A DNA stretch of 5,647 nucleotides from an uncultured Clostridia bacterium (lineage in GTDB: Bacteria > Bacillota > Clostridia > Christensenellales > Borkfalkiaceae). This document shows positions 1 through 5,647 of the stretch, piece after piece; position 1 is the stretch's first letter, and each line of letters begins with the position of its first letter. Location of the stretch: contig CALDMH010000085.1 in NCBI GenBank assembly GCA_937915565.1, positions 1-5,647 of the forward strand. Direction: 5' to 3'. The position numbers and the translations under genes were made by a program. The notes under the pieces were generated by a model, which was given only the letters and a program-made list of their open reading frames with translations, made no database searches and had not been told where the DNA came from.

Positions 1-1570
1 GAAGAATAGCTCTTATATGCGCGCCGTCCTGGTCTGCGTCGGAAAGAATAATTACTTTATGGTAATTGAGATTATCCATATTGAAATCGTTGCCGATTCC
101 CGTTCCGAGCGCGCTTATTATCGTTCTTATTTCCTCGTTTTTAAGAACTTCTTCGATTCTCTTCTTTTCCGCGTTTAGAGGCTTTCCGCGAAGAGGGAGA
201 ATAGCCTGATGCTGCCTGTCTCTGCCCTGTTTCGCGCTTCCGCCTGCGGAATCGCCCTCGACTATGAATACTTCGTTAAACTCCGCTTTCCTGCTCGAAC
301 AAGAAGCGAGTTTTCCTATAAGCTTTGCCGAATCCGCGCCGTTTTTTGCTCTCGCAATCTCTTTGGCGTGTCTTGCGGCGTTTCTCGCTTTCGCCGCGCC
401 GACCGCCTTTTTAATCATAGCGTCGAAAATCGGCTTGTTCTTTTTGTTTCTTACGAGAACGTCCAACTCCTCTATCGTCGCCGCTTCGACTGCGGCTTTC
501 GCTTCGGGATTGCCGAGCTTGGTTTTGGTTTGACCTTCAAACTCGACGTTTTTCATTTTAACCGAAATAATAGCGGTCATACCCTCGCGGAAGTCCTCGC
601 CGGTGAACACTACGTCTTTTTCTTTAACGAGATTGTTCGATTTTGCGTAGTCGTTAAGAATTTTCGTGACGCCCGATTTAAAGCCGACTTCGTGAGTTCC
701 GCCTTCCGGCGTGGGAATATTGTTTACGAAGGAAAAAACGCTCTCGGTGTAACTGTCGGTGTGTTGAATGGCAAACTCAATCAAAATTCCGTCTTTTTCC
801 GTTTTTGCGTAAACGGGAAGGTCGTAAAGTTTCGTTTTACCCTCGTTGAGGTAAAGAACGTAATCAACGAGGCCTCCGTCGTATTTAAACGTCTTGCTGT
901 AAAATTTGTCGTCGTCGCGGAGGTCCGTAAGTTTTATGGTTATGCCCTTGTTTAAAAATGCGAGTTCGCGCAAGCGTTTCGCAATCGTTTCAAGGCTGAA
1001 TTCCACCGTTTCAAACACGTCCTTATCCGGCTTGAAACGAACGAAAGTACCGTGCTTGTCCGTTTTTATTTTCGTGTTTTGAAGCGGGGCTTCCGGCTCG
1101 CCCGAAATAGTCTTTTTACGGGTTTTGTCGTAATAACTGTGGAATCTCATTTTGTATATGGTCTTGTTGTAAACTTCAACTTCGAGCCATTCCGAAAGAG
1201 CGTTGGTTACCGACGCGCCTACGCCGTGAAGCCCGCCCGAAAAACTATAATTTTCGTTGTTGAACTTACCGCCCGCGTGAAGCTGCGTGAATACGACCTG
1301 AACGCCCGAAACGCCGGCTTGCTTATGAATATCCGTGGGAATACCTCTTCCGTTATCCTCTACGGAAACGCTTCCGTCCTTATACAAAATTACCTCGACC
1401 TTATCCGCAAATCCGTTCGCGGCTTCGTCGATAGCGTTGTCTACGATTTCCCATAAAATATGATGAAGACCTTTCGGGCCGGTCGAGCCGATATACATAC
1501 CGGGTCTGACTCTCACGGCTTCGAGGCCTTCAAGAATTTTTATGTCCTGAGAATTATAATCGTGCGCCAT
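1..1570 (-). CDS. parE: Type IIA DNA topoisomerase B subunit, ParE-like (topoisomerase IV subunit B), 3' end cut by window
   Basis: ATPase subunit of a type IIA topoisomerase, which with ParC (or GyrA) passes one DNA duplex through another to decatenate or relax DNA. The first 523 codons are present; about 110-130 C-terminal residues lie beyond position 1. Seen: a GHKL ATPase domain with EIVDNAIDE at 41-49 (E41 the expected general base, N45 for Mg), EDNGRGIP at 71-78 and the ATP lid SGGLHGVGAS at 111-120; a transducer domain with the QTK loop at 347-349; and a TOPRIM domain with VEGDSAGGSAKQGRDR at 437-452 (E438) and SDADQDG at 510-516 (D511, D513). The stretch GGKFNNENYSFSGG resembles E. 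coli ParE more than GyrB, while the TOPRIM part is GyrB-like, as in many clostridial ParE paralogues. The start is supported by GGAGG five bases upstream. It has its own promoter. Family certain; ParE rather than GyrB is a judgement. Confidence 0.95.
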   Translation of the reverse strand, partial: MAHDYNSQDIKILEGLEAVRVRPGMYIGSTGPKGLHHILWEIVDNAIDEAANGFADKVEVILYKDGSVSVEDNGRGIPTDIHKQAGVSGVQVVFTQLHAGGKFNNENYSFSGGLHGVGASVTNALSEWLEVEVYNKTIYKMRFHSYYDKTRKKTISGEPEAPLQNTKIKTDKHGTFVRFKPDKDVFETVEFSLETIAKRLRELAFLNKGITIKLTDLRDDDKFYSKTFKYDGGLVDYVLYLNEGKTKLYDLPVYAKTEKDGILIEFAIQHTDSYTESVFSFVNNIPTPEGGTHEVGFKSGVTKILNDYAKSNNLVKEKDVVFTGEDFREGMTAIISVKMKNVEFEGQTKTKLGNPEAKAAVEAATIEELDVLVRNKKNKPIFDAMIKKAVGAAKARNAARHAKEIARAKNGADSAKLIGKLASCSSRKAEFNEVFIVEGDSAGGSAKQGRDRQHQAILPLRGKPLNAEKKRIEEVLKNEEIRTIISALGTGIGNDFNMDNLNYHKVIILSDADQDGAHIRAIL

Positions 1571-1631
1571 TCTTTCCTCCGATTGGGCATACCGGAACAA
1601 GAATTTCGCGTAACGACCTTCTTATCGGCAT
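1554..1631 (-). CDS. Possible 25-codon upstream ORF in the leader of the ParE-like gene
   Basis: A short reading frame starts with ATG at 1631, inside the leader transcribed from the promoter at 1657-1685, and stops with TAA at 1556-1554. It begins MPIRRSLREI and ends NGARL, reads through the Shine-Dalgarno of the topoisomerase gene and overlaps its first five codons out of frame. A weak AAGGG lies four bases before the ATG, closer than ideal. The peptide has no recognised similarity and no run of a single regulatory amino acid. If translated, ribosomes would cross the downstream initiation site, so it could modulate topoisomerase expression. A chance ORF is at least as likely. Confidence 0.2.
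   Translation of the reverse strand: MPIRRSLREILVPVCPIGGKNGARL
1576..1580 (-). promoter_or_regulatory. Ribosome binding site of the ParE-like gene
   Basis: GGAGG followed by AAAGA and ATG gives a near-perfect Shine-Dalgarno with 5-nt spacing. It fixes the start at 1570, which also gives the short N-terminus (MAHDYNSQDIKILEGLEAVR) typical of this family. The GG at its upstream end is part of an ATCGG that could pair with CCGAT earlier in the leader. Confidence 0.9.
1589..1631 (-). other. Possible stem-loop in the 5' leader of the ParE-like gene
   Basis: In the transcript, ATGCCG (1631-1626) can pair with CGGTAT (1594-1589, one G-U pair), then AAGAA (1623-1619) with TTCTT (1603-1599), then TCG (1616-1614) with CGA (1608-1606). 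These stems are nested, giving an interrupted hairpin that ends nine bases before the Shine-Dalgarno. Alternatives compete with it: GGGTAT (1638-1633) with ATGCCC (1590-1585), and CCGAT (1628-1624) with ATCGG (1583-1579), the latter touching the Shine-Dalgarno. The pairings are seen by eye with no energy calculation. It does not match a riboswitch class I know. Confidence 0.25.
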
Positions 1632-1656
1632 AATACCCTTTTTACAAATTACTCCT

Positions 1657-1685
1657 ATTTTAACATATAAAAAATTTTTTTTCAA
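1657..1685 (-). promoter_or_regulatory. Sigma-A/sigma-70 type promoter of the ParE-like gene
   Basis: On the minus strand a -35 box TTGAAA (1685-1680) is followed by a 17-bp spacer and a -10 box TAAAAT (1662-1657). Each differs from consensus (TTGACA, TATAAT) at one position and the spacing is optimal. The start point should be near 1650, giving a leader of about 80 nt. The spacer is an A-tract running into a T-tract, which would favour intrinsic curvature. AT-rich DNA upstream (TTATTATATAAC) could act as an UP element. The promoter lies about 17 bp after the terminator of the preceding gene, confirming separate transcription. Confidence 0.8.
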
Positions 1686-1701
1686 GTTATATAATAAGGT
1701 T

Positions 1702-1735
1702 AAACAAAAAAAGCTCCGAAAAAAATCGGAGCTTT
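1702..1735 (-). terminator. Rho-independent terminator after the glycosidase gene
   Basis: A perfect 10-bp stem (AAAGCTCCGA at 1735-1726 written as its plus-strand complement, pairing with 1719-1710) closes a 6-nt loop. On the minus strand it is followed by a T-rich tract, giving seven T in a row, a G, then three more T. It begins four bases after the TAA stop of the glycosidase gene at 1740. The plus-strand reading also has a T-run after the stem, but no plus-strand gene needs it. Confidence 0.92.
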
Positions 1736-1739
1736 GTTT

Positions 1740-3350
1740 TTATCTAATCGTCACTTTTATTCCGTCGGGAGCTTCAACGTTCGTTACGGTTTTTCCGTTT
1801 TTGTTTTCGGCAACTATTTTAACTTTGCCCTTGAACGTCGGATAAACCGCTTCTATTTTTTCAAGCCCGCACAAGTTCGGAGATACGAGCAATTCCTCTC
1901 CTCCCGCGCCGACTTCGCGAACGCCTGCAACGCATCTCATAAGAAAAGGAATTACGCCGCTCGACCAACCGTGGCAAAAACTATGTCTCAAACCTTTGTA
2001 ACAAAACGCGCCGTAATCGGCGTGAACGTCCTTTTTCCCAAGCGTCGGAAGTTCGTCGATTTTCCCCGCGTTTTCCGCCCAGGAAATATCGAAATCCTCC
2101 CAGAACGTGGTCGCTCCGAGTTCAAGCATCTTGCCGTAATATTCCTTCATCATTTTCATCGCTTCCGCGCCGTGTCCTCTTTCGGTAACGGACGAAAGGA
2201 TATAATAAGACATAAAAGTAGAAAGCCCTTTCGCGCCGTTTTCGAGGATAAGTTTAACGTCCTTTTCGTCGCCCGTTCTCGCGACTAATCTGATTGCGGA
2301 AATTTGCTTCATTTCCCTTACGCTATAAGTGATTTTGGAAAGTTTTACGAGAGATGAAATTACGATTTTATCGTCCTCTCCGAGTTCCTTCAAAAGTTCC
2401 TTCGCACAGGTTAAGCACCACACCGTAAGCGCGTGTACGCCGGCCTCTTCATCGGCCGCTTTAACCGTTTCCGTTTCGCTTTGCGGGTGCGACGGCCAGT
2501 CGATAAAATTATATCCGAACGCCGGTTCTCCGCTGTCGCTTATATGCTCGTCGATTTGTTTAAGAAGCGGAACGAGATAATCTCTCATAGATTCGAGAAA
2601 CGCTTTATCGCCCGTCCTGAAATAGTAATCGCGAAGGTTTATAATCCACCAGAGCGAATACGTAGGTATGCTGTTTATCCACCCCGGAAGCTTAACTTGG
2701 TCTTTGACGAATTTAATAGAATTACGGATAAACGTCGTACCCGAAAAAAGAGAGTTCGCAGCCATTTGCTCGGGGTGAATATCGCCTATCCATACGAGTC
2801 TATCCCTCTTCACTCCGTCCCAAATCATATCGTTATGAATACAAAGGCGAAGCGTGTAAGCAGCCACGTCGAAAATCCTGTTGACAAGTTCGTCGTTACA
2901 TTTAAACGAACCGTCGAAAGGTTTGTCGTAAGCGTCGCTTTGGCAAACTATGCTTTTTACGGATAAAACCGTGTCTTCGAGAACGTCTATTCTCGCAAAA
3001 CGGAATCCGCTGTTCATAAGCAGCTGGTCGCTGAATCTCGGTATGAAAAACGTCCAATCTCTCGTGGAATGGTCGTTTGTGGCGTTATGGTCGCCTATAT
3101 CGTGACAAACTTCCGAAACGGACTCTCCGAGGCGTATTCTCACCTTTCCCGAGCCTTCCGACCAAAAATTTAAAAATCTGAGGCTGCCGGAAAGTTCTTT
3201 GCCGTAATCGAGAATGATATGCGAACCTTTTTCAAAAACGGTAAGTTCGGTTTCGTTAAGCCCGATTTGCACCGGTTTGGTTTCGAGAAGCCTGTGAGAA
3301 TCCGCAATTCCCTTTTCTTCTACTATCCTTATCGGAAAAATGCAATCCAT
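1740..3350 (-). CDS. Alpha-L-rhamnosidase-like glycoside hydrolase (GH78 type, six-hairpin catalytic domain)
   Basis: Likely removes terminal alpha-L-rhamnose from oligosaccharides or plant glycosides by an inverting mechanism. The 536 residues show no signal peptide or membrane segment, so it should act in the cytoplasm on imported substrate. Seen: an N-terminal beta-rich region (about 1-145, with GESVSEVCHDIGDHNATNDH), an (alpha/alpha)6 domain (about 150-465) and a C-terminal beta domain (about 470-536). Within the barrel are DGVKRDRLVWIGD at 178-190, FIDWPS at 282-287, TTFWEDF at 414-420 with E418 as probable general base, and the family hallmark HGWSSG at 460-465. In characterised GH78 enzymes the first motif usually reads DxxxRERxGWxGD; here the catalytic Glu position is Asp (D183). 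It is shorter than typical GH78 proteins (often 700 or more residues), lacking extra N-terminal modules. AGGAAA supports the start. It is last in its operon. Substrate is uncertain; fold assignment is firm. Confidence 0.85.
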   Translation of the reverse strand: MDCIFPIRIVEEKGIADSHRLLETKPVQIGLNETELTVFEKGSHIILDYGKELSGSLRFLNFWSEGSGKVRIRLGESVSEVCHDIGDHNATNDHSTRDWTFFIPRFSDQLLMNSGFRFARIDVLEDTVLSVKSIVCQSDAYDKPFDGSFKCNDELVNRIFDVAAYTLRLCIHNDMIWDGVKRDRLVWIGDIHPEQMAANSLFSGTTFIRNSIKFVKDQVKLPGWINSIPTYSLWWIINLRDYYFRTGDKAFLESMRDYLVPLLKQIDEHISDSGEPAFGYNFIDWPSHPQSETETVKAADEEAGVHALTVWCLTCAKELLKELGEDDKIVISSLVKLSKITYSVREMKQISAIRLVARTGDEKDVKLILENGAKGLSTFMSYYILSSVTERGHGAEAMKMMKEYYGKMLELGATTFWEDFDISWAENAGKIDELPTLGKKDVHADYGAFCYKGLRHSFCHGWSSGVIPFLMRCVAGVREVGAGGEELLVSPNLCGLEKIEAVYPTFKGKVKIVAENKNGKTVTNVEAPDGIKVTIR

Positions 3351-3354
3351 ATTG

Positions 3355-3360
3355 TTTCCT
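3355..3360 (-). promoter_or_regulatory. Ribosome binding site of the glycosidase gene, directly after the peptidase stop
   Basis: AGGAAA starts on the base after the peptidase TAA (3363-3361), with four bases (CAAT) between it and the ATG at 3350. A ribosome ending the peptidase covers this site, so translation of the two genes is probably coupled. The 10-nt gap leaves no room for a promoter. Confidence 0.8.
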
Positions 3361-5070
3361 TTATTTATTTTTTTCGATTTCGCTCAATAAAATTTGTTCT
3401 GCGTAAGAAACGGCTTTTTTAACGCTTCCCTTCTCGAAAGGAACGGAAAGGTTTGCATATTTAAGAGTTTCTATATAACCGCGACTTCCGCCCGTCTTGC
3501 AAAGGTTAAGATAATCGTTCCACGCAGTTTCCTTATTCTCGTTCATCTTTTTCTTAAACTCCATTGCTCCCATCGTCGTAAGCGTGTAGTTTATATAGTA
3601 GAACGGATAAAGGAAAATGTGTATCTTATGATACCACCAGCCGCCTCTTGCGAAGAATTCTATATCGCCGTATTTTCTCCACGGCATATATTTCTCTTCG
3701 AGTTTCTTCCATTCGGCGGTTCTCTCCTTCGGTGTAAGTTCAGGCTTTGCGTAAACGATATGCTGATATTCGTCCACGGCAACGCCGAACGGAACGAACG
3801 TCAAAGCCTCCTGCAAGTGAGCAAATCTGAACTTATCCGCTTTATCGCCGAAGAACGATTCCGCATAAGGATATGCGAACTGCTCCATACTCATCGAATG
3901 AATTTCGGCTATATCCGTAGGCTCGGAATAGTAAGCCGAAATAGGCTGATTCCTCATAGCCGTATAACCGGCGAAGGCGTGTCCCATTTCGTGAGTAAGA
4001 ACGTCAACGTCAGCCGTGGTCTGGTTGAAACAGGAGAATACGAACGGAGCTTTATACGAATTCAAAGAGGTCATATACCCCGTTGACGCCTTGTGCGGCC
4101 TGTTTTTCACGTCGAGAAGTTCGTGGTCTAACATAAAATCGATAAACTCGCCGGTTTCCTTGCTCATATCGTGATACATTTCACGGGCTTTTTCAATAAG
4201 AAAATCGTCGTCGCCGATGGGCTTTGCGTTTCCGTCGCTGAAAATAAACTTTTCGTCGTAAGCCATAAGTTCGTCCACACCGATACGTTTTCTTTGCGCT
4301 TCATAAAGTTTTTCGCAGAACGGAACGAGTTCTTCCTTTACCTGCTCGCGGAAGGAAGCGACGTCTTTTTCGTTATAGTCGGTTCTCCCCTGCTTTATAT
4401 ATCCGAGCGGAATATAGTTCTCGAATCCGAGGTTTCTTGCCTGCTCGTTTCTCACGGAAATAAGCTCGTCCCATATTTCCTCGAAACGCTTTTCGTGAGA
4501 AGCGTAAAACTCGGAATAAGCCTTGCAGGCGTCGTGACGAACGTTTCTGTCGGGATTTTCAAAATATCCCATTATTCCGTACAAATTCAGATGTTTACCG
4601 TCGAAAACGATGTCTGCCGAAGCGATTATTTTCTCGTATTCGCTACGAAGCTTGGCCTCGCGTTGCAAAAGCGGAATATTCTTTTCGCAATACGATTTTC
4701 TTTGAAGTTCGATGCTCGAAAACATAGAATTTCCGAACTCTTTTACGAAATCGTTTTTAAACGCGCAATCGTAAAGCGTGTTGGCAAACGTCATATACGC
4801 GCTCATATATTCGGGTATCTGTTCGTCCAGATACTCGTTTTCTTTATCGTAAAACTCGTCGCTCGTATCGATTGTATGCCTTACGCTCGCAACCGTTACC
4901 ATATCGAAAGACTCGTTCTCTTTTTTATCGAATTCGAGATACGCTTTTTTCGCTTCGTCATAACTCTTTGCGTTTTTTATTTTATCGGCGTATTCGAGAG
5001 CGTCCTTTTTCATTTTTTCAAAATCGGGACGGACGTATTCTATCGTTCCGAACTTAAAATTTTTATCCAT
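3361..5070 (-). CDS. M3 family zinc oligoendopeptidase (PepF-related)
   Basis: Cytoplasmic metallopeptidase that cuts short peptides, recycling peptides from uptake or protein turnover. It has 569 residues, a normal length for this M3 group, which is related to but distinct from classical PepF. Seen: zinc motif HEMGH at 360-364 (H360, H364 ligands, E361 catalytic) and E389 as third ligand in EPTDIAEIHSMSMEQF. The 29-residue spacing H360-E389 equals that recalled for thimet oligopeptidase (H473-E502). The segment HKIHIFLYPFYYINY at 481-495 supplies the His and Tyr residues that bind substrate and stabilise the transition state in M3 enzymes. The N-terminal half is mostly helical and charged, as expected for the lobe covering the channel; no signal peptide is seen. 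GAGG seven bases upstream supports the start. It follows the lysyl-tRNA synthetase gene by 45 nt and precedes the glycosidase by 10 nt. Family call secure; natural substrates unknown. Confidence 0.95.
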   Translation of the reverse strand: MDKNFKFGTIEYVRPDFEKMKKDALEYADKIKNAKSYDEAKKAYLEFDKKENESFDMVTVASVRHTIDTSDEFYDKENEYLDEQIPEYMSAYMTFANTLYDCAFKNDFVKEFGNSMFSSIELQRKSYCEKNIPLLQREAKLRSEYEKIIASADIVFDGKHLNLYGIMGYFENPDRNVRHDACKAYSEFYASHEKRFEEIWDELISVRNEQARNLGFENYIPLGYIKQGRTDYNEKDVASFREQVKEELVPFCEKLYEAQRKRIGVDELMAYDEKFIFSDGNAKPIGDDDFLIEKAREMYHDMSKETGEFIDFMLDHELLDVKNRPHKASTGYMTSLNSYKAPFVFSCFNQTTADVDVLTHEMGHAFAGYTAMRNQPISAYYSEPTDIAEIHSMSMEQFAYPYAESFFGDKADKFRFAHLQEALTFVPFGVAVDEYQHIVYAKPELTPKERTAEWKKLEEKYMPWRKYGDIEFFARGGWWYHKIHIFLYPFYYINYTLTTMGAMEFKKKMNENKETAWNDYLNLCKTGGSRGYIETLKYANLSVPFEKGSVKKAVSYAEQILLSEIEKNK

Positions 5071-5077
5071 TTTATTA

Positions 5078-5081
5078 CCTC
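5078..5081 (-). promoter_or_regulatory. Ribosome binding site of the M3 peptidase gene
   Basis: GAGG lies seven bases before the ATG at 5070 and confirms the start. It begins only three bases after the foot of the hairpin at 5085-5108, so a ribosome initiating here would abut or melt that hairpin. Confidence 0.85.
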
Positions 5082-5084
5082 AAA

Positions 5085-5108
5085 GCGGAGCGATTTTCAT
5101 CGCTCCGC
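5085..5108 (-). promoter_or_regulatory. Intercistronic hairpin with GAAA tetraloop between lysyl-tRNA synthetase and peptidase genes
   Basis: A perfect 10-bp GC-rich stem (GCGGAGCGAT pairing with ATCGCTCCGC) closes a GAAA loop on the minus strand, a stable GNRA-type tetraloop. It starts seven bases after the synthetase stop. Only three T follow it on the minus strand before the peptidase Shine-Dalgarno, so it is a poor intrinsic terminator in the direction of the genes; on the plus strand five T follow after GCCG. It more likely attenuates partially, protects the upstream 3' end or marks a processing site. The structure is plain; the role is inference. Confidence 0.6.
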
Positions 5109-5115
5109 GCCGTTT

Positions 5116-5647
5116 TTAAAATTTAAGAAGATTAAGATACTTCGATTTATCGATTGCCGAAAGGAACAAATACAATCTCGGACCTTTGTCGCAACCGAAC
5201 AATACGTTGTAGAACACGGCAAAGAACTTTTGCTGTCTTGCCATATTCTCTTTTTTAGTGAGCGAGGCGTCGTTGATTATCCCGTAAAGATACTGCTGAA
5301 TTTCCTGCTCCTTAACGCCGTCGTGCTGTTCGATATAATCGGCAAGCTGTTTAACCGCCGCTTTCTCCTCGTCCGAAAGAGTCGCGTAATATTCGTCGTT
5401 TCTCTTGTCGAGAAGCTTGTACATTTTCGACGGTTGATGCTTCGTTATCCAGTTTTTAACTCTTATAAGCCTTTCCTCGTCGCGTTTATCGAATTCCACG
5501 CCGATTTTAGCGAGAATTTCCTTAACCGCCTGCGGATTAAAATCTACGATAGGCGCAACCGAAGCGAGAACGCCGAACGGAACTTTTGCCTTTACGTTCA
5601 CGCCGTTTATCATACAAAGGTCGTAAACCGCCGTGTTGTACTCGTCC
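5116..5647 (-). CDS. lysS: Lysyl-tRNA synthetase, class I (C-terminal part; 5' end outside window)
   Basis: Charges tRNA-Lys with lysine using ATP. Only the last 176 codons are present; family members are about 500-550 residues, so the Rossmann catalytic domain with the HIGH and KMSKS motifs lies beyond 5647. The frame stays open to the window edge, so the internal Met at 5613 is not the start. What remains is the all-helical C-terminal anticodon-binding region. Recognisable pieces are KVPFGVLASVAPIVDFNP, a charged RVKNWITKHQP segment, LSDEEKAAVKQLADYIE, and the terminal FFAVFYNVLFGCDKGPRLYLFL, which matches the class I pattern of YxVLxGxxxGPR near the C-terminus. Class II enzymes (the usual bacterial type) have no such ending. 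The gene is also called lysK in some genomes. It is probably the first visible member of an operon with the peptidase and glycosidase. I am fairly sure of class I; the N-terminal motifs would settle it. Confidence 0.85.
   Translation of the reverse strand, partial: DEYNTAVYDLCMINGVNVKAKVPFGVLASVAPIVDFNPQAVKEILAKIGVEFDKRDEERLIRVKNWITKHQPSKMYKLLDKRNDEYYATLSDEEKAAVKQLADYIEQHDGVKEQEIQQYLYGIINDASLTKKENMARQQKFFAVFYNVLFGCDKGPRLYLFLSAIDKSKYLNLLKF

Noticed and set aside
264..533. Plus-strand 89-codon frame with a hydrophobic, membrane-like translation
   Set aside because: It is antisense to the QTK loop-TOPRIM region; the Ala/Leu/Phe richness comes from reading the complement of Ala/Lys/Glu-rich codons.
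209..955. Long plus-strand open frame (248 codons) opposite the topoisomerase gene
   Set aside because: It lies entirely within the antisense of a gene whose motifs are conserved. The predicted protein is Phe/Val/Arg-rich without a recognisable domain and no ribosome binding site precedes it.
1571..1739. Riboswitch, T-box or small RNA gene in the largest intergenic gap
   Set aside because: The gap is explained by a terminator, a promoter and a leader of about 80 nt. No T-box motif, anti-terminator/terminator pair or known riboswitch core is visible.
1734..2288. Plus-strand 184-codon frame starting at the terminator
   Set aside because: It is the shadow of the C-terminal part of the glycosidase; its start lies in the terminator stem-loop region and the translation is Arg/Phe-rich without motifs.
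2433..2966. Plus-strand 177-codon frame opposite the glycosidase catalytic domain
   Set aside because: It is antisense to the conserved DGVKRDRLVWIGD and FIDWPS region, with no ribosome binding site and no domain.
3394..4086. Plus-strand 230-codon frame opposite the peptidase
   Set aside because: It is antisense to the active-site half of the M3 peptidase (HEMGH and substrate-binding segment); a codon-bias shadow.
5116..5613. Treating the Met at 5613 as the start of a complete 165-residue protein
   Set aside because: The frame remains open upstream to the window edge (reading DEYNTAVYDLC before the Met), no Shine-Dalgarno precedes it, and the content is only the C-terminal part of a longer synthetase.
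1..5647. CRISPR array, insertion sequence, tRNA, phage or defence genes
   Set aside because: No spaced direct repeats, terminal inverted repeats with a transposase, tRNA-like folds or defence-type domains were seen; nearly every base is assigned to four housekeeping or metabolic genes.

Overview
The window looks like an ordinary housekeeping stretch of a bacterial chromosome. All four protein-coding genes lie on the minus strand and the DNA is almost fully coding. The proteins (a ParE/GyrB-type topoisomerase subunit, a compact GH78-type glycosidase, an M3 oligopeptidase of the type common in Firmicutes, and a class I lysyl-tRNA synthetase), the purine-rich Shine-Dalgarno sites, the sigma-A-like promoter and the moderate GC content suggest an anaerobic Clostridia-like Firmicute, plausibly from an uncultured gut lineage. 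That placement is inference from protein style, not a search result.

Layout in the direction of transcription (high to low coordinates): (1) 5647-5116, the C-terminal third of a class I lysyl-tRNA synthetase, entering from outside the window; (2) 5108-5085, a strong 10-bp hairpin with a GAAA tetraloop in the 45-nt gap; (3) 5070-3361, a complete M3-family zinc oligoendopeptidase; (4) a 10-nt gap holding only the next ribosome binding site; (5) 3350-1740, a complete GH78 alpha-L-rhamnosidase-like protein; (6) 1735-1702, a textbook rho-independent terminator closing this unit; (7) 1685-1657, a strong sigma-A-type promoter; (8) about 80 nt of leader with a possible 25-codon upstream ORF and a stem-loop; (9) 1570-1, the first 523 codons of a type IIA topoisomerase B subunit, most like ParE, running off the window.

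There are thus two transcription units: lysyl-tRNA synthetase, peptidase and glycosidase (no room for a promoter between them except inside coding sequence), and the topoisomerase gene with its own promoter. The first three genes share no obvious pathway. The peptidase and glycosidase, which are probably both cytoplasmic, could each contribute to nutrient breakdown, but this is only suggestive.

I found no mobile element, CRISPR array, RNA gene, phage gene or defence cassette, and nothing that amounts to a new system. The points most worth a second look are the class I (rather than class II) lysyl-tRNA synthetase, the Glu-to-Asp change at a catalytic position of the glycosidase, the intercistronic hairpin, and the leader of the topoisomerase gene.
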